Both the position numbers and the translations under genes were made by a program. From positions 372,001 to 436,000 of the forward strand of contig JAYPQE010000003.1 in assembly GCA_038131795.1 (NCBI GenBank): DNA of 64,000 bases, in the 5' to 3' direction. Of the stretch, positions 44,079 through 52,858 are shown piece after piece (the first letter of the stretch is position 1; each line of letters opens with the position of its first letter). The notes under the pieces are model-generated. The model had not been told where the DNA came from and did not search any database. It saw only the letters and a program-made list of their open reading frames with translations. This DNA comes from Eutrophobius brisbanensis (GTDB lineage: Bacteria; Pseudomonadota; Gammaproteobacteria; Eutrophobiales; Eutrophobiaceae).

Positions 44079-44678
44079 ATGAAAAATATAACACTTCGGG
44101 TTAAGTTAGTAGTTATCGGTTCCATCATTTTTATAAGTAGTTGTGCAACCATGGGGACGGGTGGTCCATGGATTAGCTTGATTGATGGTGAACAGGGATT
44201 GAATAATTTTAATCGCCTGGGGGATGCCAACTGGCATGTTATGGATGGCTCAATTATGGCTTCCAGGGGCAGTGGTTCCTCTCACCTTGTTACCAGGCAG
44301 GAATATTCAGACTTTATCATCCGCACAGAATTCTGGACCACGGATAATGGTAATAGTGGAATTTTTATCCGCTGTACTGACCCTGACAGACTGTCTTCCC
44401 GAAACTGTTATGAAGTCAACATATTTGATCAAAGGGACGATCCCCGTTATGGTACAGCAGCGATAGTGGATGTGGCCGAGATCCCCGAACCCAGGCCCAG
44501 GGCCGGTGGTCAGTGGAATACCATGGAGATCACCGCAAAGGGTGACCATCTGGTCGTCATTTTTAATGGTAAAAAGACGGTAGATGTACGTGACAGTAAG
44601 CTGTCCGGTGGTTTAATTGGCTTACAGTGGGGCAGGGGGACAATCAAGTTTAGAAAATTTGAAATCAGGGAATTATAG
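44079..44678 (+). CDS. DUF1080 (3-keto-disaccharide hydrolase-like) lipoprotein
   Basis: A 199-residue lipoprotein (lipobox SSC, C22) with a single DUF1080 domain: WISLIDGEQGLNNFNRLGDANWHVMDGSI, EYSDFIIRTEFWTTDNGNSGIFIRC and GQWNTMEITAKGDHLVV. The family has a lectin-like jelly roll; some members cleave 3-keto-glycosides, while others only bind. Nearby periplasmic oxidoreductases fit a role on oxidised sugars or glycosides, but no glycoside dehydrogenase is adjacent. Confidence 0.85.
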   Translation: MKNITLRVKLVVIGSIIFISSCATMGTGGPWISLIDGEQGLNNFNRLGDANWHVMDGSIMASRGSGSSHLVTRQEYSDFIIRTEFWTTDNGNSGIFIRCTDPDRLSSRNCYEVNIFDQRDDPRYGTAAIVDVAEIPEPRPRAGGQWNTMEITAKGDHLVVIFNGKKTVDVRDSKLSGGLIGLQWGRGTIKFRKFEIREL

Positions 44679-44810
44679 CCTCTGATGACAGTGGTGGTAC
44701 CTGGATCACCCAGGTTCGTAATTAAAATAATAGCAGTAGATTTTTATTACCCTGCTATACTTGGGTAACTAAAATAATACCTATTTAAGGATATTCCTGG
44801 GGAGGGGCGT

Positions 44811-46640
44811 ATGTTTGATTATTCTTATTTTAGAATATTTTTTATATCCTTGTTTATAATCGTTGCCGGTTGTTCCAGTGATGATTCCAGCAATCAATCA
44901 ACCAGCAGTGCATCATCAACGAATACCCCGAGTTCCGCCGCTCCTGCTGCCAGGGAGACAACTTCACAAATACCGGCGACCGCAGTTTCACGACCGGCGC
45001 GGACGTCATTCCCACAGTCTGGTGGTCACAGCGGGCTGATTGAAGGTGTTATAACCGACAACGCCGGTAACCCGGTTGCCGGGGCCTTTGTAAAGATGCG
45101 CAATGCCGGGCGAAATCTGCTGTTCATGGTCATCAGTCAGGATGGCGGTCTTTATACCTCTGAAAAATTACCTTCCGGCAGTTATGTGGTCCAGAGTGTG
45201 GGTGGCGACTACGAAAGTTCGTGGTCCGCACCCATGGACGTTTCCAATAATAATGTCACAAATGTGGATCTGACTTTGAATGTTGAGCGGGCACCTGATT
45301 TTCCAGCCGCCTGGCCGCGTCGGGTTCGGGCAGAGGATGCCCATATGGGGTATATACCGGATGGTCCAGGTAAAACCATCATCGCCAAAAATTGTGGCGG
45401 ATGTCATTCACCGGATACCGTCGCCGGCGCCCGCAAGACTGGCGATGAATGGGCCGCCACTGTGGATGAAATGCGGGAAATGGCCCAGGGAAGTGGCAAT
45501 GCAGAACTCACAGACGATGAAGCCAATACATTGAAACAATATCTGGCTGCCAACCTGGGCGCACTGCCACCACCTGATCCTAACAGCCGGTTGCCCCATC
45601 ATCTTATGCAAGGGGAAGCACGTAATTACCGGGTTGTTTCCTATGAGTTAGATGCCACCCACGTTGAGACCCATGATGTGGCAGTGGATCCCCAGGGTAT
45701 AGGCTGGGCCAATCAACGTACCGGTGGGATGATCAGCCGGTTTGACCCTGATACCTATGAATATACAGAAATTGGGCCACCGCTGCTATTTGATGCCAAG
45801 CGCGCCCGACCGGGTAATCTCCAAATCAGTGAAGACGGCATTATGTGGTTGGCCGATCCCTTTTCTAAACGCTGGCTGAGCTACGATATAGCCAATGAAG
45901 AATGGACTGACTGGATGTTTCCCATGGAGGAAAGCCGTGGACCTATACCGGGTGTAAACGCGACGGTCCATTTTAATGGTGAGGTCGTCGATTCCATCCG
46001 GGGCCAGGTGCAGGGTAACAGCCTGGTGATCAATCCCCATGACAACATGATCTATATGTCTGGTCCGGGGTCGATTCGAAGATTAGATCCCGCTACCGGT
46101 GAATGGTCTACCTGGGATTCACCCACCTGGCTCGCCACCAAACGAAATCCGGGTGGTTACGGTATCACGGTGGACGGTGGCAACCATATCTGGGAGGCAG
46201 AGAACCTGGTCGATAAACTGGCGCGTTATACACCAGAAACCGGTGAGGTCCAGGTCTTTGATTTGGAACCGGGTGCCTATCCACGGCGTATGGACTACGA
46301 CAATCAGGGCAATGTCTTTGTGGGTCTATGGGGGACCAGTAAGGTCCTGAAGATCGATCACGAGACCACCGAGATGACACCCATCCTGCCACCCATCAAG
46401 GAGAACGGTGCCTATTCCATTGATTTTGACAAGTCCACCAACCTCATGTGGGTGACCCTGCAAACGGCTGATTATATCGCCCGTTATAACCAGGAAACCG
46501 AAGAGTGGCTGATGTTACCCATGCCTCAGGCAGAGTATGACGTTAGACGTATCGAAGTTGATCAGAACCGGCCAAACCGGGTGTGGTGGGTGACCAATGC
46601 ATTTGATGCCAGGATAGGTTATCTGGAATTGTTAGAATAG
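44811..46640 (+). CDS. Lipoprotein: carboxypeptidase-regulatory-like, cytochrome c, Vgb propeller
   Basis: A 609-residue lipoprotein (lipobox VAGC, C21) with a Ser/Thr/Pro-rich linker. A carboxypeptidase regulatory-like beta-sandwich follows (about 75-160, GLIEGVITDNAGNPVAGAFVKM), then one heme motif CGGCH at 195-199 in a small cytochrome domain (to about 255), then a Vgb-like propeller to the end. The next gene has the same domain order and is clearly paralogous. The heme suggests electron transfer tied to the propeller's activity or binding. Role unknown. Confidence 0.8.
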   Translation: MFDYSYFRIFFISLFIIVAGCSSDDSSNQSTSSASSTNTPSSAAPAARETTSQIPATAVSRPARTSFPQSGGHSGLIEGVITDNAGNPVAGAFVKMRNAGRNLLFMVISQDGGLYTSEKLPSGSYVVQSVGGDYESSWSAPMDVSNNNVTNVDLTLNVERAPDFPAAWPRRVRAEDAHMGYIPDGPGKTIIAKNCGGCHSPDTVAGARKTGDEWAATVDEMREMAQGSGNAELTDDEANTLKQYLAANLGALPPPDPNSRLPHHLMQGEARNYRVVSYELDATHVETHDVAVDPQGIGWANQRTGGMISRFDPDTYEYTEIGPPLLFDAKRARPGNLQISEDGIMWLADPFSKRWLSYDIANEEWTDWMFPMEESRGPIPGVNATVHFNGEVVDSIRGQVQGNSLVINPHDNMIYMSGPGSIRRLDPATGEWSTWDSPTWLATKRNPGGYGITVDGGNHIWEAENLVDKLARYTPETGEVQVFDLEPGAYPRRMDYDNQGNVFVGLWGTSKVLKIDHETTEMTPILPPIKENGAYSIDFDKSTNLMWVTLQTADYIARYNQETEEWLMLPMPQAEYDVRRIEVDQNRPNRVWWVTNAFDARIGYLELLE

Positions 46641-46680
46641 TTAAACATAAAACGTTAAAAGTGAACCATTAATTATTAAA

Positions 46681-46713
46681 GCCGGGTGATTAGCCAGTCA
46701 CGCCGGCTTTTTT
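46681..46713 (+). terminator. Terminator between the two heme-propeller genes
   Basis: GCCGG and GTGA pair with TCAC and CCGGC around a short loop, followed by TTTTTTATT. Despite same-strand orientation, the two genes are therefore probably separate transcripts. Confidence 0.85.
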
Positions 46714-46728
46714 ATTGGGAGGAACAAG

Positions 46729-48489
46729 ATGATTTTGAATAAAATACATACGATATTTGTAATCGTATTTTCAAGCCTGTTAATAGTGGCCTGTTCGCAG
46801 GATCAAGGAAGTCAACCTCAGACGTCCACTGAACCACCAGCCTCACAGTCAGACTTACCAACATTGGATACCGGGCCGGTAGAGATCATGACACCGGCTG
46901 CTTCATTGACGGGTGTGGTTTCATCCTCTGCTGAGGGTTTGATGGAGGGCGTATTGGTGACCGTCCGTCGAGATGGTGCCACGTTTACCGTTACGGTAGT
47001 CAGTGATAACCAGGGTCGTTACAGTTTTCCCGTGGACCGTCTTGAACCAGGTGCTTATACGGTCAGTATCCGGGCAGTGGGTTATGACCTTGCGAATCCC
47101 GGGAAGGTGACAGTTACGGGTACCGAGACCGTGCAGCGGGATCTGGAACTCATTGAAACCAGCGACCTGGCGTCCCAGCTTTCCAACGGGGAATGGTTGT
47201 TGAGTATGAATGGGACCATAGAAGAGAAACAGCAATTTTTAAATTGCGTGTCCTGTCATACCCTGCAGTTGCCTATGCGCTCAGGACATAACAGTGAAGA
47301 ATTTGCCAGGGTCATTAACAGGATGAGTACTTGGTCTCAGGGGTCTACGCCCATGCGCCCGCAGATCAGGCCGGACAGTGTGGGCCGCAATGTAATGGAA
47401 GAAGAACCACCCGCACGGGCAAAGCGCTTTGCTGAATTTGCCAGCACGGTAAACCTTAGCCAGGGCGAAACCTGGGACTATGAACTCAAGACCTTGCCCA
47501 GACCATCAGGTAAAGGTACCCGTGTAATCATCACAGAATATGATCTACCCAGACCCGAGTCCCTGCCGCATGACGCCATTGCCGATGAAGACGGCATGAT
47601 CTGGTATGGAGATTTTGGTTCCCAGTACCTGGGCAAGCTGGACCCTGCCGATGGCAGTACTGTTGAATACGAGATCCCTATGACCAAACCGGAATCACCG
47701 GGCGGCTCACTGGATATTAACTTTGATCCAGATGGCAACATTTTTATGGGTATGATGTACCAGGGCGTCATTATGAAATTTGACAGGAACAATGAGACAT
47801 TTGAGCATTGGAAGAGTCCCTTGTTCGATACCGGCGATGATGCCCGTACTGCCATGGTGACGCCAAGAATGGTCAATGTGGATGGCAAGGTCTGGACCGG
47901 TGGTATAGAGGAATACCAGGTGGACCTTAATACCGGTGAATGGATCGCCATCGACTATACAAAAGGGGTCCCACAAGACTACCGCGAGGCCGCCAGCCGT
48001 ATCGGCTCCTATGGCGTTGCGGTGGACTCCATGAATAACTTCTATGGTCTGCAACTGGGGGGAGACCATGTCACCCGGGTGGATGCCAAAACCCTGGAGG
48101 TAAAACCCTTTCGTACACCTACTCCCAACTCAGGACCCAGGCGGGGCCGTATAGATGATCAGGACCGGCTATGGTTTGCTGAATACCGAGGTAATCGCAT
48201 CGGCATGTTTGATACCCGGACTGAGGAGTTTACTGAATGGGAGGTGCCGGTACCGTGGACCAACCCCTATGATGCGGTGCTGGATGATTCAGGCCATGCC
48301 TGGACAGGCGGCATGACCAATGATTATGTGGGCAGGTTGAATACGGACACCGGCGAGATGACCATGTACCTGTTGCCGGGGACTACCAACATCCGTCGTG
48401 TGGACGTGGACAATACCACCAGCCCCCCGTCTTTCTGGGTGGGGGACAACCTGGAAGGGACCTTGATCAGGGTAGAGCCGTTGGAATGA
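46729..48489 (+). CDS. Lipoprotein: carboxypeptidase-regulatory-like, cytochrome c, Vgb propeller (paralogue)
   Basis: A 586-residue lipoprotein (lipobox IVAC, C22). The regulatory-like beta-sandwich lies at about 58-142 (SLTGVVSSSAEGLMEGVLVTVRRDG), the heme motif CVSCH at 173-177, and propeller blades such as ADEDGMIWYGDFGSQYLGKLDP fill the rest. The layout equals that of the upstream gene, a local duplication with long divergence. ATG 46729 has GGGAGGA upstream. The convergent gene beyond the hairpin at 48533 is a pseudogene. Confidence 0.8.
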   Translation: MILNKIHTIFVIVFSSLLIVACSQDQGSQPQTSTEPPASQSDLPTLDTGPVEIMTPAASLTGVVSSSAEGLMEGVLVTVRRDGATFTVTVVSDNQGRYSFPVDRLEPGAYTVSIRAVGYDLANPGKVTVTGTETVQRDLELIETSDLASQLSNGEWLLSMNGTIEEKQQFLNCVSCHTLQLPMRSGHNSEEFARVINRMSTWSQGSTPMRPQIRPDSVGRNVMEEEPPARAKRFAEFASTVNLSQGETWDYELKTLPRPSGKGTRVIITEYDLPRPESLPHDAIADEDGMIWYGDFGSQYLGKLDPADGSTVEYEIPMTKPESPGGSLDINFDPDGNIFMGMMYQGVIMKFDRNNETFEHWKSPLFDTGDDARTAMVTPRMVNVDGKVWTGGIEEYQVDLNTGEWIAIDYTKGVPQDYREAASRIGSYGVAVDSMNNFYGLQLGGDHVTRVDAKTLEVKPFRTPTPNSGPRRGRIDDQDRLWFAEYRGNRIGMFDTRTEEFTEWEVPVPWTNPYDAVLDDSGHAWTGGMTNDYVGRLNTDTGEMTMYLLPGTTNIRRVDVDNTTSPPSFWVGDNLEGTLIRVEPLE

Positions 48490-48532
48490 TAAATAATGTG
48501 AGGAGCAAGGAGTAAGGAATAATGAGTGAAGA

Positions 48533-48555
48533 GGGGAAGGTGTGATGCCTTCCCC
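48533..48555. terminator. Bidirectional hairpin between convergent genes
   Basis: GGGGAAGG (48533-48540) pairs with CCTTCCCC (48548-48555), flanked by A-rich and T-rich sequence on its two sides. Confidence 0.7.
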
Positions 48556-48564
48556 TTATATTAT

Positions 48565-50337
48565 TTAGTTACCAATAAATTGATTGGTGCCGTTTTCTAT
48601 CTCATGGGCCCAACGGGTCCAGTGAGTGCACGGGTCGGCAGCATATTCATTATAAGTCCCTGGTGCGGTGATGCCTGGGAGTTCCGGGATCCAGTCCCGT
48701 CGGAGTAGCTGATTTGGATTGCCATAACGGGAGGCCAGGGCGCGGACTTCCGGGTCATTATAGGTCTGGATAATGCCATGCTCGATCAAGGTCATCCAGG
48801 TACCCGTATCGCGAAGGCGGACCTGGTAGGTTGGCAGCAGGGTGTGGTGATGCATGGCATGGCCGGTGGGCATCTGGTTATTCTCCCTGAAGTTCTCTGT
48901 GTCTCTGAATGATGAGACCGACGTCCCGAACGACCAGTGGATGATACCGCCGGCATTACGTTCTGACAGGTTTTGTCCAATGAGTATCTCCCGCGGGTGT
49001 TTAAAATATTTCGGGTTGGTCCCGGTACCGGCCTCATACAACCACCAGAAACCCGGGTTGGGATTATCAGGCCAGATCAGTTCGTTGATCTTAGGGTAAG
49101 CTAGGGCCAGGCACATGCCATCGCCATACAAGCCGCCACCTTCAATACGGTTTATATAACCGTCTTTTAAATGCACCTCTATACGTGCATGGTTGGAGGC
49201 GTGGCTGTTGGTGGAGGCAATGACCCCGCTGGTGCGGCTCTGTATGGCCTCCAGCCAGGTATCACCCGTTGATGGGTAATTAATTCTGGAATAGGGGTAA
49301 CGCCCCCCGGACTGGCTGGGGATCATATACAAATGTCCCTGTTGATAGGCACCGTCTGCCCAGATCTGCGCCTCCCTGGGTGTGATGTCGCTATACATGA
49401 CCGTGCCTTCCGGGTCACTAACCTCGTAACGGTCAATAAATCGCAAAGGATCAATCATCTTGCCTTCCAGCATACGCCAGACATCGGCGGGGACATTGGG
49501 TGAACGGCCCATAAGGTCATAATGGTTGAGCTAGGTGTAATTACCCATGTAGATATCGCCATGGTGCTTCAGTGCATTCTTGGCCAGGGTACGTGAGGCC
49601 TGTTTATAATAAACCCGGTTGACCTCGGGGTGCTGATCCAGGTATTCAATAATGGCGGCAAAGGCCATATCATCAAAGTTGCGATTCAGGTCTTCCAGAA
49701 ATTTGTCTGAGAACTGAAGTTCTGGCCAGGTGGCATCATAATAGACCGGGTCTACCTTCCGGACCCATTGTTTAAAGACATTAAAGTCCGGCCAGTTCCC
49801 GAGCATCTCGAACCACTCACCGGACTCCTGCTGGCCGTCACCGGCCCTGAAGATCTGTTTGGCGGCCTTGATGGCATCCAGGGTTTCTACGGGAATATTT
49901 AAAAGATCATCTTCATAAATAATCCTGGCCTCCACCCGTCTTTATGAAAAGGCATGAATAATGGCCTCCTGGATCAATTTGTCAGAATCATAAGGCACCA
50001 CGATCAATACAATGTCACCAGGTTCTGCCAGGCCCAGGGGAGACCGGCCACCTTTCTGTATAACTGCGGCCTGGGCCTGGGGCATGAGTTCTTCTACGGT
50101 ATTGGGCTGTTTTAAATAATCCGGGAAAGTTGCTCCAGGGATTGCATTTTGTGGTCCGGGGCCCACCAGGCCCACTTGCTTTCTGAGGGATTCAATCTGC
50201 GTTGGGTCCCACGGTGCATAGATATGATTTCTGGTAATTGCTTCTTCGCTGAACTGGTGCTGTGCAAATACTGGGTTGCTGCAAATCAGTAATAGGATTG
50301 GGTTAAAGATATATTTTTGAATAAGCTTTAGCATCAA
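48565..50337 (-). pseudogene. Exported protein of about 590 codons with two in-frame stops
   Basis: Three minus-strand pieces lie in one uninterrupted frame: 50337-49942 (signal peptide, ending AFS then TAA), 49941-49531 (ending MGNYT then TAG) and 49530-48565. Across each stop the frame reads on without loss (RRVEARIIYEDD; LNHYDLMGRSPN). I do not recognise the family firmly. ARIEVHLKDGYINRIEGGG, GIIHWSFGT and VLIVVPYDSDKLIQEAI faintly recall M29 aminopeptidases. The His-rich HAMHHHTLLP might bind metal. Either a decaying gene or one requiring stop suppression; decay is much more likely. Confidence 0.7.
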
Positions 50338-50356
50338 GGAGAGTTTTCCATAGATT

Positions 50357-51235
50357 TTACTCTGACCTCAAACGTTTTTGCACAATAAAAAAGTTTCCAC
50401 TGATAATCAGTACTACGCCCAATATTTTATAAATACTCCAGTGCAGGTCTTCGTACAGGGTTGAAACAAAGAGGGCAACGAGAGGAAAGACTACACTTAC
50501 ATAGGCGGCCCGGGGTGCACCAATCCGTTGCAGTAGTGTCAGGTAAGTCCAAAAAGCAATGACCGTTCCTGCCAGGGAAAGATAGAGTAATGAAATGATG
50601 TATTCTGGTTTAAACGAAAACAGCCATGGCTCGCCTGAGAGGATTACCGCGATAAATAGTAAAAGACTGCCATAGGTCATGCCCCAGGTATTACAGGAGA
50701 AGACATTGATATTACGTACCTTTAACAAGTGGGCAACGACATTACCGGACGAGGCCATAAAGGCAGATAGCAATGTGAGTGATGTCCCCAGAATGACTGA
50801 ATCACTGACGTTGATACCAAATAAGTCTTCAAAAAACAGTGCGGTAATGCCTGACAGGCCCAATATGCTGCCAATGATCAGTCCCGATGACGGTTTGTCA
50901 TTGAAAAATACCCAATAGAACAGAATGTTCAGAGGAATAATCAAGGAGAAGATAATAGAGACTAACCCGCTTACCAGATGCTGAGTACCAAAATAAACCA
51001 CCACATAATTCAATGAGAACAGCAGCATGCCGAGAAAGAAAAATAAAACATGGGTTTTGGGCGGGTAGCGAACGTTGACTTTTCGTAACAAGGCAATGAT
51101 CCACATGACGACCATGGCGATGGAAAACCGGTAGAACACTGATTGTATTGGGTGGACATCGCCCAGTTGCAGGGTAATGGCGTAAAACGTCGTGCCCCAG
51201 ATGAGGATGGTAATAGTAAAAAGAACGGCGGTCAT
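50357..51235 (-). CDS. EamA/DMT-family transporter
   Basis: A 292-residue membrane protein with about ten helices in two EamA repeats: ITILIWGTTFYAITLQLGDVHPIQSVFYRF in the first and PEYIISLLYLSLAGTVIAFWTYLTLLQRIGAPRAAYVSVVFPLVAL in the second. DMT proteins export amino acids or other small metabolites; the substrate cannot be assigned. It follows the pseudogene on the same strand with a 19-bp gap. Confidence 0.9.
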   Translation of the reverse strand: MTAVLFTITILIWGTTFYAITLQLGDVHPIQSVFYRFSIAMVVMWIIALLRKVNVRYPPKTHVLFFFLGMLLFSLNYVVVYFGTQHLVSGLVSIIFSLIIPLNILFYWVFFNDKPSSGLIIGSILGLSGITALFFEDLFGINVSDSVILGTSLTLLSAFMASSGNVVAHLLKVRNINVFSCNTWGMTYGSLLLFIAVILSGEPWLFSFKPEYIISLLYLSLAGTVIAFWTYLTLLQRIGAPRAAYVSVVFPLVALFVSTLYEDLHWSIYKILGVVLIISGNFFIVQKRLRSE

Positions 51236-51250
51236 GGCCTAATTTTACAG

Positions 51251-51390
51251 TACTGTCATTCCTGCGAAAGCAGGAATCCATTGAAATAAAGTGCGCCTAT
51301 GGCGCTCATCATATTGATTGGATGCCGGGTCAAGCCCGGCATGACGGGATTTTTATTTATCGTCATTCCCGCGAAGGCGAGAATCCAGTG
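51251..51390. repeat. Composite palindromic repeat array 1
   Basis: Three palindromic modules in order: GTCATTCCTGCGAAAGCAGGAATCC (about 51256-51280), GATGCCGGGTC...GACGGGA (51321-51350) and CGTCATTCCCGCGAAGGCG...AATCCAG (51361-51388), with small CGCCTATGGCG hairpins between. The same modules in the same order occur near 55957 and partly near 58545. It lies in the gap between two minus-strand genes. Confidence 0.8.
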
Positions 51391-51423
51391 CAATGAAGTT
51401 CGCCTATAGCGACTACATCAATA

Positions 51424-52614
51424 TTAATCTTTATAAACCGCGCTCGCAGCCTCTACGGCCTTGCCGCATGGTATTGATGAACCCATGTCACCCAGTACTG
51501 CCTCCAGTGCACTGATACAGTAAAGGACGTTTCCGCGGTTGGCCGAATAACCCATCAATCCAATGCGCCATAGTTTTCCAGCACTCTCGCCAAGCCCGGC
51601 GCCTATTTCCAGGTTATAGTTATCGAGTAACTGTTTTCGAACCGCAGCGTCTTCAATACCCTCGGGGATACTAACGGCATTCAGCTGCGGCAATCTTTCT
51701 TCCTCAGGCACAACCAGTTCAAGACCCAGTGCCTCGAGCCCGGCTTTGAGGGCATTGTGCTGCAGACGGTGACGGGCCCAGGCATTTTCAAGGCCCTCAT
51801 CCTGCAGCAACACCAGTGCCTCATGCAGTCCGTATAAGGGATTGATTGGGGCGGTGTGATGATAGGCGCGCTTGCCGCCACCATCCCAGTAACCCAGCAT
51901 TAAACTCACATCCAGAAACCAGGACTGGCATTTAGATTTGCGGTTTTTTATTTTCTCCATGGCCCGATCGTTGAACGTCACCGGAGACAGACCAGGTATA
52001 CAGGACAGACATTTTTGTGTTCCTGAATACACCGCATCCAGTTCCCATTCATCCGCCTTCACAGGGACACCGCCCAGTGAGGTAACGGTATCGGCAATGA
52101 CAATACAATCATGGTCATGTGCCAGTTTCGTAATGGCCTGTGCATCTGACATGGCACCGGTAGAGGTCTCAGCATGGACGAAGGCAAGAATCTTTGCGTC
52201 TGCATTGGCCTTCAGGGCCTCTTCAACCTTCTCAATGTCAATGGCACGTCCCCAGGGGTCATCTACCATGACTGCTTCACCACCACAGCGTTCTACATTT
52301 TCCAGCATACGACTGCCAAATACCCCGTTTCGACAAATAATGACTTTATCGCCCGGTTCCACCAGGTTGGCAAAGCAGGTCTCCATACCGGCCGACCCTG
52401 GTGCTGATATGGGCATAGTGACTTCATTTTTAGTTTGAAAGGCATATCGTAATAGGTCCTTAACCTCATCCATCATGCTGATAAACTGGGGATCCAGATG
52501 ACCTATGGTGGATCTGGACAGGGCCTCAAGTATCCTGGGATTTACATCTGATGGGCCAGGTCCCATCAGGGTCCGTTGTGGTGGGTGAAAAGAATTTATA
52601 CGGCTGTTAGTCAT
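51424..52614 (-). CDS. Class V aminotransferase, alanine/serine--glyoxylate type
   Basis: A 396-residue PLP enzyme. MGPGPSDVNPRIL, APGSAGMETCFANLVEPGD and the PLP-binding K201 in VYSGTQKCLSCIPGLSPV are typical of alanine-glyoxylate and serine-glyoxylate/pyruvate aminotransferases. It would convert glyoxylate to glycine. It is divergent from a lactate/glycolate permease and an FMN 2-hydroxyacid dehydrogenase, which supports a role in removing glyoxylate made from glycolate; this link is inference. Confidence 0.88.
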   Translation of the reverse strand: MTNSRINSFHPPQRTLMGPGPSDVNPRILEALSRSTIGHLDPQFISMMDEVKDLLRYAFQTKNEVTMPISAPGSAGMETCFANLVEPGDKVIICRNGVFGSRMLENVERCGGEAVMVDDPWGRAIDIEKVEEALKANADAKILAFVHAETSTGAMSDAQAITKLAHDHDCIVIADTVTSLGGVPVKADEWELDAVYSGTQKCLSCIPGLSPVTFNDRAMEKIKNRKSKCQSWFLDVSLMLGYWDGGGKRAYHHTAPINPLYGLHEALVLLQDEGLENAWARHRLQHNALKAGLEALGLELVVPEEERLPQLNAVSIPEGIEDAAVRKQLLDNYNLEIGAGLGESAGKLWRIGLMGYSANRGNVLYCISALEAVLGDMGSSIPCGKAVEAASAVYKD

Positions 52615-52632
52615 TCATTTGTCCTTAGTTAT

Positions 52633-52708
52633 TTGGGGTCACAGTAAAACATAGTAAAAAATTAATCAGTATACGGCCATTATCCCATGTTTTTTACTCT
52701 GACCCCAA
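52633..52708. repeat. GGGGTCAGAGTAAAA inverted repeat
   Basis: TTGGGGTCA(C)AGTAAAA at 52633-52649 faces TTTTACTCTGACCCCAA at 52692-52708, 17-bp arms with one mismatch. The motif is related to the hairpin at 58161. Repeats of this kind are often linked to RAYT-type REP transposases, but no such transposase gene is in the window. It lies in the divergent intergenic region of the aminotransferase and permease. Confidence 0.7.
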
Positions 52709-52858
52709 TTGGAAATTTGTTGTCAGTTGCAATCACTAAATCCGTCCATGATAATGCCTTTGGGGGGGATTGAAGTCCATTTAGTCATACCGGAAGGAAT
52801 ATCTCCATCGCATAATATTTTGTATAAAACCTTTTACGAAAAATAAAGGATATATAAA

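Noticed and set aside
42439..49944. Reassigned TAA/TAG codons (alternative genetic code)
   Set aside because: Many intact genes in the window end normally at TAA or TAG (for example prpE, lctP, exbD), so the in-frame stops are local mutations or, less likely, suppression.
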